From Dehalococcoidia bacterium (GTDB lineage Bacteria > Chloroflexota > Dehalococcoidia > Tepidiformales > Tepidiformaceae), in the NCBI GenBank assembly GCA_020847765.1, contig JADLBJ010000192.1:1-39731 (forward strand): a stretch of DNA of 39,731 nt. The letters are read 5' to 3'. The notes under the pieces are model-generated. The model was not told the DNA's origin, searched no databases, and saw only the letters and a list, made by a program, of their open reading frames with translations. Positions 6,905 to 14,016 of the stretch are shown here, one piece after another (positions within the stretch are counted from its first letter, which is position 1; every line of letters starts with the position of its first letter). Made by a program: the position numbers and the translations under genes.

Positions 6905-8155
6905 CTGGCGACCTCTCACGCTGGCCACGATCCGGCGGCGTTGCGCGCCAATATCTGGAAGTTCGCTCTCTTCCGCTTCCTCGTGAACTTCCAGCTCTGG
7001 CTGCCCATCTGGGTCGTCTACCTCACTGACTACCGCGGCCTCAGTCTGACCGAGGTCACCGTTCTCGACTCGGCCTTCTGGGTGCTGCTCGTCTTCATGG
7101 AGGTGCCGACCGGTGTGGTGGCCGACCGCTGGGGTCGAAAGCTCTCGCTCAGCTGCGGTGCGGCCGCGAACGCCGTCGCCGTTCTCGTCTTCGGTGTTGC
7201 CGACAGCTACCCGCTCATCCTTGCGTCCTACCTCGCCTGGGGTGTCGCCTGGACCCTGTTTTCGGGTGCCGACGCGGCGTTCTTCTTCGACACGCTGCGG
7301 GCACTCGGCCGGGAGGACGAGTACCAGAAGCTCTGGGGGAGGACCTGGGCGATCCAGTCGGCCGGGGTGCTGGCGGGCCTCCTCCTCGGGGCACCGCTCG
7401 CGCACCAGACGAACCTGATGATCCCGATTGTCCTGAGCGCGGCGCTGATGGGACTCGCCTGGGCAGTTTCGCTCAGCTTCCACGAGCCGCCGCACCACGG
7501 GGACGCGCCGCCGGGCGGCTACTTGGCCGGCGTGCGCTCCGCCGCTGCCACTGTCTGGCGGTCGCAGCCGCTTCGCTACATGATGTTCCTCGCAGCGGTG
7601 GTCGTCGCCTGCGCGATGTGCCTGTCCATCCTGACGCAGCCCTTTCTCGACGCGCACGGTGTCGGCGTCGGCCAGTTCGGCTGGTTCTTGGTGCCCGGCA
7701 ATCTGCTCGGAATCGTGACGGCCTTGTTCGCCTATCGAGTGACGGGTGCGCTCGGCGTCAACCGCGTGATCGCCATCATGCCGTTGGCCGTCATGGGGGT
7801 GGCGGCGGCGCTGGGTGCCTGGAATTCGCTCGGCGCATTCGTCTTCTACCCGCTGAACTCCGCTGTCTACGCCTTCTCGTTCCCCGTTGTCTCCGACTAC
7901 CTGAACAAGCGCATCTCCAGCCATCAGCGGGCGACGATCCTGTCCATCTACCAACTGCTTTTCAGCCTGGTGCTGGCACCGCTCGAACCGCTCTTCGGCG
8001 TCGTGGGCGACGGCTGGGGGCTGCCCGCGGCCTATCGCGTGCTGGCGCTGTCGGTGGCGATCGGCGCGGCACCGCTGCTCGCCCTCTGGCTGCGCGCTAG
8101 CCGGGCCGAACGGCTCGAAGCCGAACCCATAGCCGAACCCGCGACTGGCGGCTGA
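6905..8155 (+). CDS. MFS transporter, substrate unknown
   Basis: A ~12-TM major facilitator. After the first helix (FRFLVNFQLWLPIWVVYLT) and the second, the signature loop GVVADRWGRKLSL links TM2 and TM3. Many further hydrophobic segments run to a short polar tail, with a central cytoplasmic loop around HEPPHHGDAPPGG. The start is unclear: TTG at 6941 has no SD, while AGGGAG at 6893-6898 lies 6 nt before an in-frame CTG at 6905 that adds 12 residues (ATSHAGHDPAAL). I chose 6905. It sits 47 nt after tRNA-Val and 65 nt before malQ, probably in one transcript with the tRNA. Sugar or drug export cannot be told apart from sequence; malQ next door is only a weak hint. Confidence 0.85.
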   Translation: MATSHAGHDPAALRANIWKFALFRFLVNFQLWLPIWVVYLTDYRGLSLTEVTVLDSAFWVLLVFMEVPTGVVADRWGRKLSLSCGAAANAVAVLVFGVADSYPLILASYLAWGVAWTLFSGADAAFFFDTLRALGREDEYQKLWGRTWAIQSAGVLAGLLLGAPLAHQTNLMIPIVLSAALMGLAWAVSLSFHEPPHHGDAPPGGYLAGVRSAAATVWRSQPLRYMMFLAAVVVACAMCLSILTQPFLDAHGVGVGQFGWFLVPGNLLGIVTALFAYRVTGALGVNRVIAIMPLAVMGVAAALGAWNSLGAFVFYPLNSAVYAFSFPVVSDYLNKRISSHQRATILSIYQLLFSLVLAPLEPLFGVVGDGWGLPAAYRVLALSVAIGAAPLLALWLRASRAERLEAEPIAEPATGG

Positions 8156-8207
8156 CCCCGGCCCGCGTCTTGCCGTCGTGCTGCTCGCGGCCGTGGGCCG
8201 CGCCCGC

Positions 8208-8213
8208 TACCCT
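8208..8213 (+). promoter_or_regulatory. -10 box TACCCT for leaderless malQ
   Basis: TACCCT ends 7 nt before the GTG at 8221 and there is no SD. The spacing places the transcript start at or next to the start codon. Confidence 0.45.
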
Positions 8214-8220
8214 TGGTCGC

Positions 8221-9750
8221 GTGAGTGACGAGGCGCCACCGGTGCGCGCCGGGCAGCGGGGAGTGCGCCGCGCGGGCGTCCTGTTGCATGTGTCGGCGCT
8301 GCCCGGCCCCTTCGGCATCGGCGATTTCGGCCCCGAGGCGCGCCGCTTCGTCGAGACGCTCGCGGCTGCGGGCCAGACCCTCTGGCAGATCATGCCGCTC
8401 GGGCCGCCGGGTCCCGGTAATTCGCCCTATGCCGCCCGCTCCACGTTCGGCGTCGACCCACTCCTGGTCTCGCTGGAGGACCTGGCAGAGGACGGGCTCC
8501 TAGACCGCGCCTGTCTTGCCAACCCGCCCTTCGCGCCGGGCCGGATCGACTTCGATCGCGTGCACGCCTGGAAGGAGGGGTGGCTGCGCGAGGCATATCA
8601 GCGTTTTGCGGTAGCGCCGCCGCCGCCCGAGTTCGCAGCCTTCGTCGCCGAGGTCGGCCACTGGCTGCCGGATTTTGCCCTCTTCATGGCGCTGCGGGCG
8701 CGGGAGGAGGGGCGTTCCTGGAGCGAATGGCCCGACCCGATCCGGCGCCGCGAAACAGAGGCCCTCGCTGTCGTCGGCGCAGAGCTGGTCGGCGAAGTGC
8801 GCTTCCAGACGTTCGTGCAATGGGCCGCTCACCGCCAGTGGCGAGCGCTACGTCGCTACGCCAACGCGCGCGGCGTCGGTGTCGTTGGCGACGTTCCCAT
8901 CTTCGTCGACTACGACAGCGCCGACGTCTGGGCTCATCAGCACCTTTTCAAACTCAACGCGCGCGGCTACCCGGCGGTCGTCGCCGGGGTTCCGCCAGAC
9001 GCCTTTTCGGCGACGGGTCAGCGCTGGGGGAACCCGCTCTACGACTGGGAGGCGGCCCGCGCGGACGGGTATCGCTGGTGGATCGACCGGTTTGGCTGGG
9101 CCCTGGGATTGGTCGATCTCTTGCGGGTGGACCATTTCCGCGGGTTCGAATCGGCCTGGGAGATCCCGGCGGACGAGCCCACGGCCGAGCGTGGGTGCTG
9201 GGTGCCGGGGCCTGGTCGCGAGTTGTTCGAACAGGCAGCGACGGCGCTGGGGCCGCTTTCGCTCATCGCCGAGGACCTGGGCGTTATCACACCGCAGGTG
9301 CGGGCCTTGCGCGACGGCCTTGGCTATCCCGGCATGAAGATCCTGCAGTTCGCCTTCGGGGACGACGCGCGCAACCCCTACCTGCCGCACAACCTCTCCC
9401 GGCTGTCGGTCGTTTACACGGGCACGCACGACAACGACACGACGGTCGGCTGGCTGGCGACGCTGGGCGAGGTTCCCCGGGGCAATCTGCAGCGCTACCT
9501 GGGAAAGCACGCTCCCGGCCTGGACGACCTGGTGCGGATGGCCTACGGGGCGGTTTCGGAGACGGCGATTCTGCCGATGCAGGACGTCCTGCGCCTGGGG
9601 AGCGAGGCGCGCACGAACAGGCCGGGTGAGCCCGAGGGGAACTGGTCGTGGCGGTTCAGCTGGGAGCAGCTCGAGCCGGCCCGCGTGGAGGAGTTGCGCG
9701 CGCTCGCCGAGACGTACGGCCGCTACCCCCCGCAGCCCGAGGAGCCGTAA
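8221..9750 (+). CDS. malQ: 4-alpha-glucanotransferase (amylomaltase), GH77
   Basis: A 509-residue cytoplasmic enzyme that transfers alpha-1,4-glucan segments in maltodextrin and glycogen metabolism. The three GH77 catalytic carboxylates are visible: nucleophile D304 in RVDHFRGF, acid/base E351 in IAEDLGVITP and D404 in THDNDTT, matching the spacing of Thermus amylomaltase. The N-terminus GVLLHVSALPGPFGIGDFG and LWQIMPLGPPG are family signatures. The GTG at 8221 is chosen because the consensus begins soon after it and a TACCCT box lies 7 nt upstream; the longer frame from 8170 adds unrelated residues. No other glycogen gene is present in the window. Confidence 0.96.
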   Translation: MSDEAPPVRAGQRGVRRAGVLLHVSALPGPFGIGDFGPEARRFVETLAAAGQTLWQIMPLGPPGPGNSPYAARSTFGVDPLLVSLEDLAEDGLLDRACLANPPFAPGRIDFDRVHAWKEGWLREAYQRFAVAPPPPEFAAFVAEVGHWLPDFALFMALRAREEGRSWSEWPDPIRRRETEALAVVGAELVGEVRFQTFVQWAAHRQWRALRRYANARGVGVVGDVPIFVDYDSADVWAHQHLFKLNARGYPAVVAGVPPDAFSATGQRWGNPLYDWEAARADGYRWWIDRFGWALGLVDLLRVDHFRGFESAWEIPADEPTAERGCWVPGPGRELFEQAATALGPLSLIAEDLGVITPQVRALRDGLGYPGMKILQFAFGDDARNPYLPHNLSRLSVVYTGTHDNDTTVGWLATLGEVPRGNLQRYLGKHAPGLDDLVRMAYGAVSETAILPMQDVLRLGSEARTNRPGEPEGNWSWRFSWEQLEPARVEELRALAETYGRYPPQPEEP

Positions 9751-9800
9751 AGGCCGGCACTCGCCCGGGCCGGGGGTGTAGACCACCTCCCTAAAGCGGA

Positions 9801-9841
9801 AACGAGGCGAGGGCCACTGCCCTCGCCTCGTTCGTCGTTTT
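9801..9841. terminator. Strong bidirectional terminator between malQ and tRNA(CAT)
   Basis: Perfect 14-bp stem (9801-9814 with 9819-9832) with a 4-nt CACT loop. CGTCGTTTT follows on the plus strand, and TTTCCGCTTT follows the stem on the minus strand. It sits between two convergent units. Confidence 0.85.
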
Positions 9842-9843
9842 GC

Positions 9844-9919
9844 TGGTGGGCCCGCCGGGATTCGAACCCAGGACCAACCGGTTATGAGCCGGCCGCTCTC
9901 ACCGCTGAGCTACGGGCCC
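9844..9919 (-). tRNA. tRNA with anticodon CAT, probably Ile2 (lysidine type)
   Basis: Minus-strand cloverleaf: acceptor GGGCCCG (9919-9913) with CGGGCCC (9854-9848), D arm GCTC...GAGC, anticodon stem GCCGG/CCGGT with loop CTCATAA (CAT), T arm CTGGG-TTCGAAT-CCCGG, A73 and encoded CCA (9846-9844). A paired G1-C72 and the lack of three G-C pairs at 29-31/39-41 exclude the initiator. C4-G69 and C5-G68 are TilS-favoured pairs in E. coli tRNA-Ile2, so I favour Ile2 over elongator Met. It lies 41 nt downstream of the zinc-ribbon gene on the same strand. Confidence 0.9.
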
Positions 9920-9960
9920 GCCGCGAGCGTGGCGCCGGGCTGCGACCCCGGAGCCAACCG

Positions 9961-10422
9961 CTACCAGCGGCGCGCACCCCGGCTGCCGCCGCCACCACGG
10001 CCACCACGGTCTCCGCCGCCGCCGTAGCTGCCACCGCCGCCGTAGCCACCACCGCCGCCCCGGCTGCCGCCGCCGTAGCCGCCACCGCCGCCGCCATAGC
10101 CGCCGCCCGAGGAGCGGGGCTGGGGCTGGAAGCAGTCGCTGCAGTAGACCGGGCGATCGCCGCGTGGCTGGAAGGGGACTTTGGCGTCTTTGCCGCACGA
10201 AGCGCAGGTGACGGAGTAGAGCTCGCGGTCGGAGCGGAAGCCGCCCCCCCCACCACCGCCGCCGCCGCCGCCAGCGTCGCCCCGGCGGGCGCGCCGGCAG
10301 GTGGGACAGCGTCGTGGCTCGTTCGTGAAGCCCTTGGACTGATGAAATTCTTGTTCACCCGCCGTGAAGGTGAACGGCGACCCGCAATCCGAGCAGGTCA
10401 GAGTCTTGTCGGTGAAAGGCAC
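9961..10422 (-). CDS. Double zinc-ribbon protein with Gly-rich RGG/GY tail
   Basis: A 153-residue cytoplasmic protein with four CxxC pairs: C10/C13 (CSDC), C39/C42 (CPTC), C73/C76 (CASC) and C94/C97 (CSDC), forming two zinc ribbons separated by a run of glycines at about 51-61. The first ribbon (LTCSDCGSPFTFTAGEQEF) matches the small 'probable zinc-ribbon' family common in high-GC bacteria. Residues ~105-153 are GGYGGGG/RGG repeats like eukaryotic RNA-binding tails. The GTG at 10422 has AGGAGGT 7-8 nt upstream, a near-perfect SD, and the longer frame from 10461 lacks one. A GTGACA-18-TACGCT promoter lies at 10519-10548, leaving about 90 nt of leader. A nucleic-acid-binding role is inferred from composition only. 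Confidence 0.88.
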   Translation of the reverse strand: MPFTDKTLTCSDCGSPFTFTAGEQEFHQSKGFTNEPRRCPTCRRARRGDAGGGGGGGGGGGFRSDRELYSVTCASCGKDAKVPFQPRGDRPVYCSDCFQPQPRSSGGGYGGGGGGYGGGSRGGGGGYGGGGSYGGGGDRGGRGGGGSRGARRW

Positions 10423-10518
10423 CCGACGACCTCCTGAAAAGTGCTGGTCCCTAACGGTCATCGAGCGCCAGATTGAGAAGCCTCACCGTGAGGCCGATGG
10501 AACGTGAGAGCCGCCCTG

Positions 10519-10548
10519 AGCGTAGCAGTTTCGCGCGCGTCCTGTCAC
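10519..10548 (-). promoter_or_regulatory. Promoter of the zinc-ribbon gene
   Basis: Minus strand GTGACA (10548-10543), 18-nt spacer, TACGCT (10524-10519). The ~90-nt leader that follows contains GCCTCACGGTGAGGC, a short self-complementary segment. Confidence 0.45.
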
Positions 10549-10565
10549 CACGTCGTTCGGCGCCG

Positions 10566-11297
10566 TCAATCGGTGAAGACGGTGACGTAGAGCCACAGCT
10601 TTCCCCAGGAGACGGCGGCCACGCCGGCGCGGGCGAAGCGCGGCTCGAGGAGGTTGGCGCGGTGGCCGGCACTCGCCATAAGCCCGTCGAAGGCGCCCTG
10701 CACGGTGCGGGACTCGGGATAGTTGTTGCGGGCGAGGTTCTCGCCGGCCAGACGGTAGCGAATGCCGCGGTCCGCAAGCTCGGTAAAGGCGCTCTCGCCG
10801 TCGGGTGCGTAGTGGTCGAAGTAGCCGTTCGCCAGGAGATTGCGTGCCCTGGCGAGCGCCACCTCAGCGAGGGCCAGATCACTCGTCAGACTGCCCAGGC
10901 CCTCGGCGGCGCGCGCGCGGTTCATGAGGGCGACCAGGGTCTCTGCCCTGGCAACGGCCGAATCGACCGCTCCGACCGCCGCGGCGGCCGGCGTGGCAGC
11001 ACCTGGGGAAGGCGGTGCCGGTGCTGCCTCCGGTGTGGCTTGCGCCCCCGCCACGCTGTCGGCCGGGGTCGGGCCCGGGGGGACGGCGGTTCGGGCCTCC
11101 CACTCGGCATCCGGAGTGACGGTGCTGATGGTGGGGGCCGCGTAGGACCGCGGCTCGGCAAACCCCGAGCGAACCGCGCCCACGGCGGCCAGGCCGAAGC
11201 CGAGCAACGAGCAGACGCCACTGGCGACCAGGGCAACCGGCACAAGACCCGCGAGGCGCATGTCTAACCATTCGACCGTTCGCGCGCTGAGCGACAT
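10566..11297 (-). CDS. Membrane-anchored CAP (SCP/PR1) domain protein
   Basis: A 243-residue protein with an N-terminal membrane segment or uncleaved signal (LAGLVPVALVASGVCSLLGFGL, about residues 15-36). A Pro/Ala/Ser/Thr linker follows to about 120, then a C-terminal CAP domain. The domain shows LMNRARAAEGLG, NGYFDHYAPDG, the GENLA box and SAGHRANLL, all bacterial CAP (CwlO-neighbour/SCP-like) signatures. CAP proteins act outside the cell, and the bacterial enzymatic role is unsettled. I chose the ATG at 11297; a second ATG at 11261 is possible and neither has a clear SD. It is divergent from the 4-TM gene at 11435. The frame upstream to 11483 does not look coding. Confidence 0.85.
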   Translation of the reverse strand: MSLSARTVEWLDMRLAGLVPVALVASGVCSLLGFGLAAVGAVRSGFAEPRSYAAPTISTVTPDAEWEARTAVPPGPTPADSVAGAQATPEAAPAPPSPGAATPAAAAVGAVDSAVARAETLVALMNRARAAEGLGSLTSDLALAEVALARARNLLANGYFDHYAPDGESAFTELADRGIRYRLAGENLARNNYPESRTVQGAFDGLMASAGHRANLLEPRFARAGVAAVSWGKLWLYVTVFTD

Positions 11298-11422
11298 CGG
11301 GGAAGCGCCTGAGGGCGTGTCGTCGAAGAACGAAGTTGCAGGTTCAGCTCGGCGGCCGGCGTCGATACGGGATTTCAAGCCTTGGCCGGTGCGCTCCTCG
11401 GTGTCGGCTAACGCGGGTCCAT

Positions 11423-11428
11423 TACACT
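11423..11428 (+). promoter_or_regulatory. -10 box TACACT for leaderless 4-TM protein
   Basis: TACACT ends 6 nt before the ATG at 11435. No SD and no clear -35. Confidence 0.45.
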
Positions 11429-11434
11429 CGATCC

Positions 11435-11878
11435 ATGCGGACGTTCGTCCTGACACGGCAATTCGGCTTCCGGCGGGCGCCATCGCGTGGGGAGCGGCTG
11501 GTGGCCTTCGTCATTCGCTGGCTGATCACCGCCGTCGCTGTCTGGGTGGCGGCCCAGGTCGTCGGTGGCGTCCACCTCGCGGGCTGGGGAAGCACGCTCG
11601 CGGTCGCCTTCATCCTTGGTCTGCTGAACGCGTTTCTCAAGCCGATCCTCTTCTGGGGCTCGATTCTGCTGACCATCCTGACGTTCGGCCTCTTCGCGAT
11701 CCTCATCAACACCGCCCTGCTGGCATTGACTGCATGGATAGCGGGCAAGTTCGACAACGTTCATTTCGCTGTCGACGGCTTCTGGGACGCCTTCTGGGGG
11801 GCCGTCATCATCAGTCTCGTCAGCTTCGTCCTCTCGCGGCTCATCGGGCCCGACCGGCTGGCGCGGCGGATCGCCTGA
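11435..11878 (+). CDS. Four-TM phage-holin-IV-like family membrane protein
   Basis: A 147-residue protein with four hydrophobic helices (about residues 25-45, 52-70, 75-100 and 115-135) and the conserved LNAFLKPILFWGSILLTILTFGLF region of the family named 'mycobacterial 4 TMS phage holin, superfamily IV'. The family is found on chromosomes throughout bacteria, and nothing phage-like surrounds this gene, so the holin label should not be taken literally. The function in the membrane is unknown. The ATG at 11435 is preceded by TACACT at a distance typical of leaderless transcripts. A 50-nt gap precedes the next plus-strand gene, which carries its own -10 box. Confidence 0.85.
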   Translation: MRTFVLTRQFGFRRAPSRGERLVAFVIRWLITAVAVWVAAQVVGGVHLAGWGSTLAVAFILGLLNAFLKPILFWGSILLTILTFGLFAILINTALLALTAWIAGKFDNVHFAVDGFWDAFWGAVIISLVSFVLSRLIGPDRLARRIA

Positions 11879-11892
11879 CGGTGGTCTGCGCT

Positions 11893-11922
11893 TTGGCGCG
11901 ACGGCAGAGCGGGGGGTAGGAT
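11893..11922 (+). promoter_or_regulatory. Promoter TTGGCG-18-TAGGAT for leaderless MBL gene
   Basis: TTGGCG (11893-11898), 18-nt spacer, TAGGAT (11917-11922), ending 6 nt before the GTG at 11929. No SD. Confidence 0.5.
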
Positions 11923-11928
11923 GCGGCC

Positions 11929-12969
11929 GTGCAGATCGTCGAAGGTATCTATCAGCTTCTCACACCGTTCCCGCAGTTCACATTCGAAGACGCGCGCGCG
12001 CTTCGCCGCCAGCTCCAAGAGCATCCCCGCGTGACGAAGGGCCTGCCCTACGTGCTCCCCTACATGATCCGCGACCGCGGTGAAACGGCGCTCGTCGACT
12101 GCGGCTGGAACACGGATAGTGCCTATGAGGCCCTCGAGGTCGGCATGCGCGAGCACGGCTCCCATCCCGCCGACATCCAGCGGCTGGTGATCACCCACAT
12201 CCACCCGGACCACTACGGCATGGCGGGGCGGCTGAAGCGCATCGCCGACTGCGAGGTGGTCGTCCACGAGAAGGACGCAGAGATCATCAACACTCGCTAC
12301 TTCGCGCCGAAGGGCCTCACGGAGAGCATGAGCCGCTTCATGCAGCTGAACGGTGTCCCGGAGATGGACACACCCGCGATGTCTCAGGGCTCGATGAACA
12401 TGCTCGGCAACGTCGCACCCGTGCCGCCCGACACGGAGGTGAAGGGTGGTGAGCGCTTCACGGTCGGGGGCTTCGACTTCGAGATCATCTGGACGCCGGG
12501 CCATTCACCGGGGCATATCTGCCTCTACGAGCCGAACCGCAAGCTCCTGCTGACGGGCGACCACATCCTCCCGACGATCACGCCGAACGTCTCCATCCAC
12601 ACGCAGACCCACGGCAGCCCACTCGGGGACTACATGCGCTCGCTCGAGAAGCTCGCCGATCTGGACGTCGAGCATGTGCTGCCTGCCCACGAGTTCGACA
12701 CCAAAGAGCTGAAGAAGCGCATTCTCGAAATCGAACACCACCACGAAGAGCGGCTGGACGAGATGGTGCGCTGCGTCGACGCCGGCGGATCGACCGCGTG
12801 GGAGGTCGCGGGCCGGGTGCAGTGGGCGACGGGCCGGCTCGCAGACTTCGAGCCGTTCATGCAGCGCGCCGCGGTTGGCGAGACCCTCGCCCACCTCGAG
12901 TACCTCTTCGAAGTGGGACGTGTGGCCAAGGTCATGCGCGGCAAGCAGCTCTACTGGCTGCCCATCTAG
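11929..12969 (+). CDS. Metallo-beta-lactamase-fold hydrolase
   Basis: A 346-residue MBL-fold protein, presumably a dinuclear metal hydrolase. The motif THIHPDHYG gives H90, H92, D94 and H95. TPGHSPGHICLY supplies the third-site histidine and LLTGDHILP the bridging aspartate, followed by LPAHEFDT. After the ~230-residue core, a C-terminal helical region of about 90 residues (ILEIEHHHEERLDEMVRC onward) resembles the extra domain of LACTB2/glyoxalase II-like members. Substrate cannot be told; thioester or lactone hydrolysis is common in the family. The GTG start is fixed by the TAGGAT box 6 nt upstream. The gene converges on sucD with a 40-nt gap holding a small hairpin. Confidence 0.9.
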   Translation: MQIVEGIYQLLTPFPQFTFEDARALRRQLQEHPRVTKGLPYVLPYMIRDRGETALVDCGWNTDSAYEALEVGMREHGSHPADIQRLVITHIHPDHYGMAGRLKRIADCEVVVHEKDAEIINTRYFAPKGLTESMSRFMQLNGVPEMDTPAMSQGSMNMLGNVAPVPPDTEVKGGERFTVGGFDFEIIWTPGHSPGHICLYEPNRKLLLTGDHILPTITPNVSIHTQTHGSPLGDYMRSLEKLADLDVEHVLPAHEFDTKELKKRILEIEHHHEERLDEMVRCVDAGGSTAWEVAGRVQWATGRLADFEPFMQRAAVGETLAHLEYLFEVGRVAKVMRGKQLYWLPI

Positions 12970-12972
12970 TCT

Positions 12973-12996
12973 GAGTCGCCCCGGCCAGCGCGACTC
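12973..12996. terminator. Hairpin between convergent MBL and sucD genes
   Basis: A 7-bp stem GAGTCGC/GCGACTC (12973-12979 with 12990-12996), 10-nt loop, no T-tract. Weak terminator candidate supported mainly by its place between convergent stops. Confidence 0.3.
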
Positions 12997-13009
12997 GGCA
13001 CGCAGATGC

Positions 13010-13894
13010 TCAGGCGATCCCCCGCTCCTGGAGCGCGCGCTTCATTGTTGTGCCGATGTCGGCCGGGGAATCGCTGACGTAGGCACCGGCAGCGCGCAGG
13101 GCTGCCTTCTTGTTCTCGGCCTTGCCGTCCTCGCCGCTGATGATCGCGCCCGCATGACCCAGGCGCCGGCCGGCAGGGGCGGTCGCCCCCGCGATGAAGG
13201 CGACGACCGGCTTGCGCACGTGCGCGCGGATGTAGGCAGCCGCCTCCTGTTCGGCGCTGCCGCCGATCTCGCCGACCATGACGATCGCTTTCGTCTCAGG
13301 GTCGTCGTTCAGCATGCGCACGGCGTCGACCTGGCGCGTGCCGATGATCGGGTCGCCACCGACGCCGATGCAGGTGCTCTGGCCAATTCCCTCGGCAGTC
13401 AGCTGGGCGACGACCTCGTAGACGAGCGTGCCCGAACGGCTGACGACGCCGACGTTGCCGGGGAGGAAGACGTCGCCCGGCATAATGCCGACGCGCGTCT
13501 TCGCGCCGGGGGTGATGACGCCGGGGCAGTTTGGCCCGATGAGGACACTCGGTCCGCCCGTGAGCGCGTTCTTCACCTTGACCATGTCGAGCACGGGGAT
13601 GCCCTCGGTGATGCAGACGATGAGCGGCAGCCTGGCGCTTGCCGCTTCGAGCATGGCGTCGGCGGCGCCCGCTGCCGGCACGAAGATGATGCTGACGTTG
13701 GCGCCCGTCTCCCGGACTGCCTGGTCCACGGTGGTAAAGATGGGCACTCCGTCCTGCTGCTCGCCTCCCCGTCGGGGGTGTATTGCCGCCACGACGTTCG
13801 TCCCATAGGCGACCGAGCGCCGCATGTGGTTGGCGCCTTCCGTGCCGATGCCCTGGACGAGCAGGCGGGTGTTCTGATCGACGAGCACAGCCAT
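13010..13894 (-). CDS. sucD: Succinyl-CoA ligase alpha subunit (ADP/GDP-forming), orphan
   Basis: A 294-residue CoA-binding ligase subunit. The phosphorylated catalytic histidine is H247 in [11 protein letters not shown] (E. coli SucD uses H246). Other family motifs are [35 protein letters not shown] and [10 protein letters not shown]. It would form the TCA-cycle enzyme converting succinyl-CoA to succinate, with SucC as partner. No sucC is next to it: upstream on the same strand is the CYTH-CHAD gene, 96 nt away. The CoA-loop reads QGIGTEG where the usual form is QGITGxxG, one residue shorter. The missing sucC and the altered loop leave open a relative acting on another acyl-CoA. Confidence 0.9.
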   Translation of the reverse strand: MAVLVDQNTRLLVQGIGTEGANHMRRSVAYGTNVVAAIHPRRGGEQQDGVPIFTTVDQAVRETGANVSIIFVPAAGAADAMLEAASARLPLIVCITEGIPVLDMVKVKNALTGGPSVLIGPNCPGVITPGAKTRVGIMPGDVFLPGNVGVVSRSGTLVYEVVAQLTAEGIGQSTCIGVGGDPIIGTRQVDAVRMLNDDPETKAIVMVGEIGGSAEQEAAAYIRAHVRKPVVAFIAGATAPAGRRLGHAGAIISGEDGKAENKKAALRAAGAYVSDSPADIGTTMKRALQERGIA

Positions 13895-13990
13895 CAGGTG
13901 ATCCCGAGTGTGGAGTATTTCCGGTTGCCGGATGGCGCGCAGCCTCGGCGGGAGCGGATGCCCGGCGGCAAAGGATACAGCCGCGGGCCC

Positions 13991-14016
13991 TTACTGTCCG
14001 GCCGGCCGGACAGTAA
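13991..14016. repeat. Perfect 26-bp palindrome at the CYTH-CHAD stop
   Basis: TTACTGTCCGGCC followed directly by its exact complement. It includes the stop codon and encodes the last residues (TVRPAGQ). No T-tract follows on either side. It may fold as a hairpin at the 3' end of the mRNA or serve as a protein-binding site upstream of sucD. Confidence 0.9.

Noticed and set aside
9844-9919. Initiator tRNA-fMet
   Set aside because: The first base pair is intact (G1-C72) and the anticodon stem lacks the three consecutive G-C pairs of initiators.
11435-11878. Prophage indicated by a 'holin' gene
   Set aside because: The 4-TM family is chromosomal and widespread; no integrase, endolysin, terminase or capsid gene is near.
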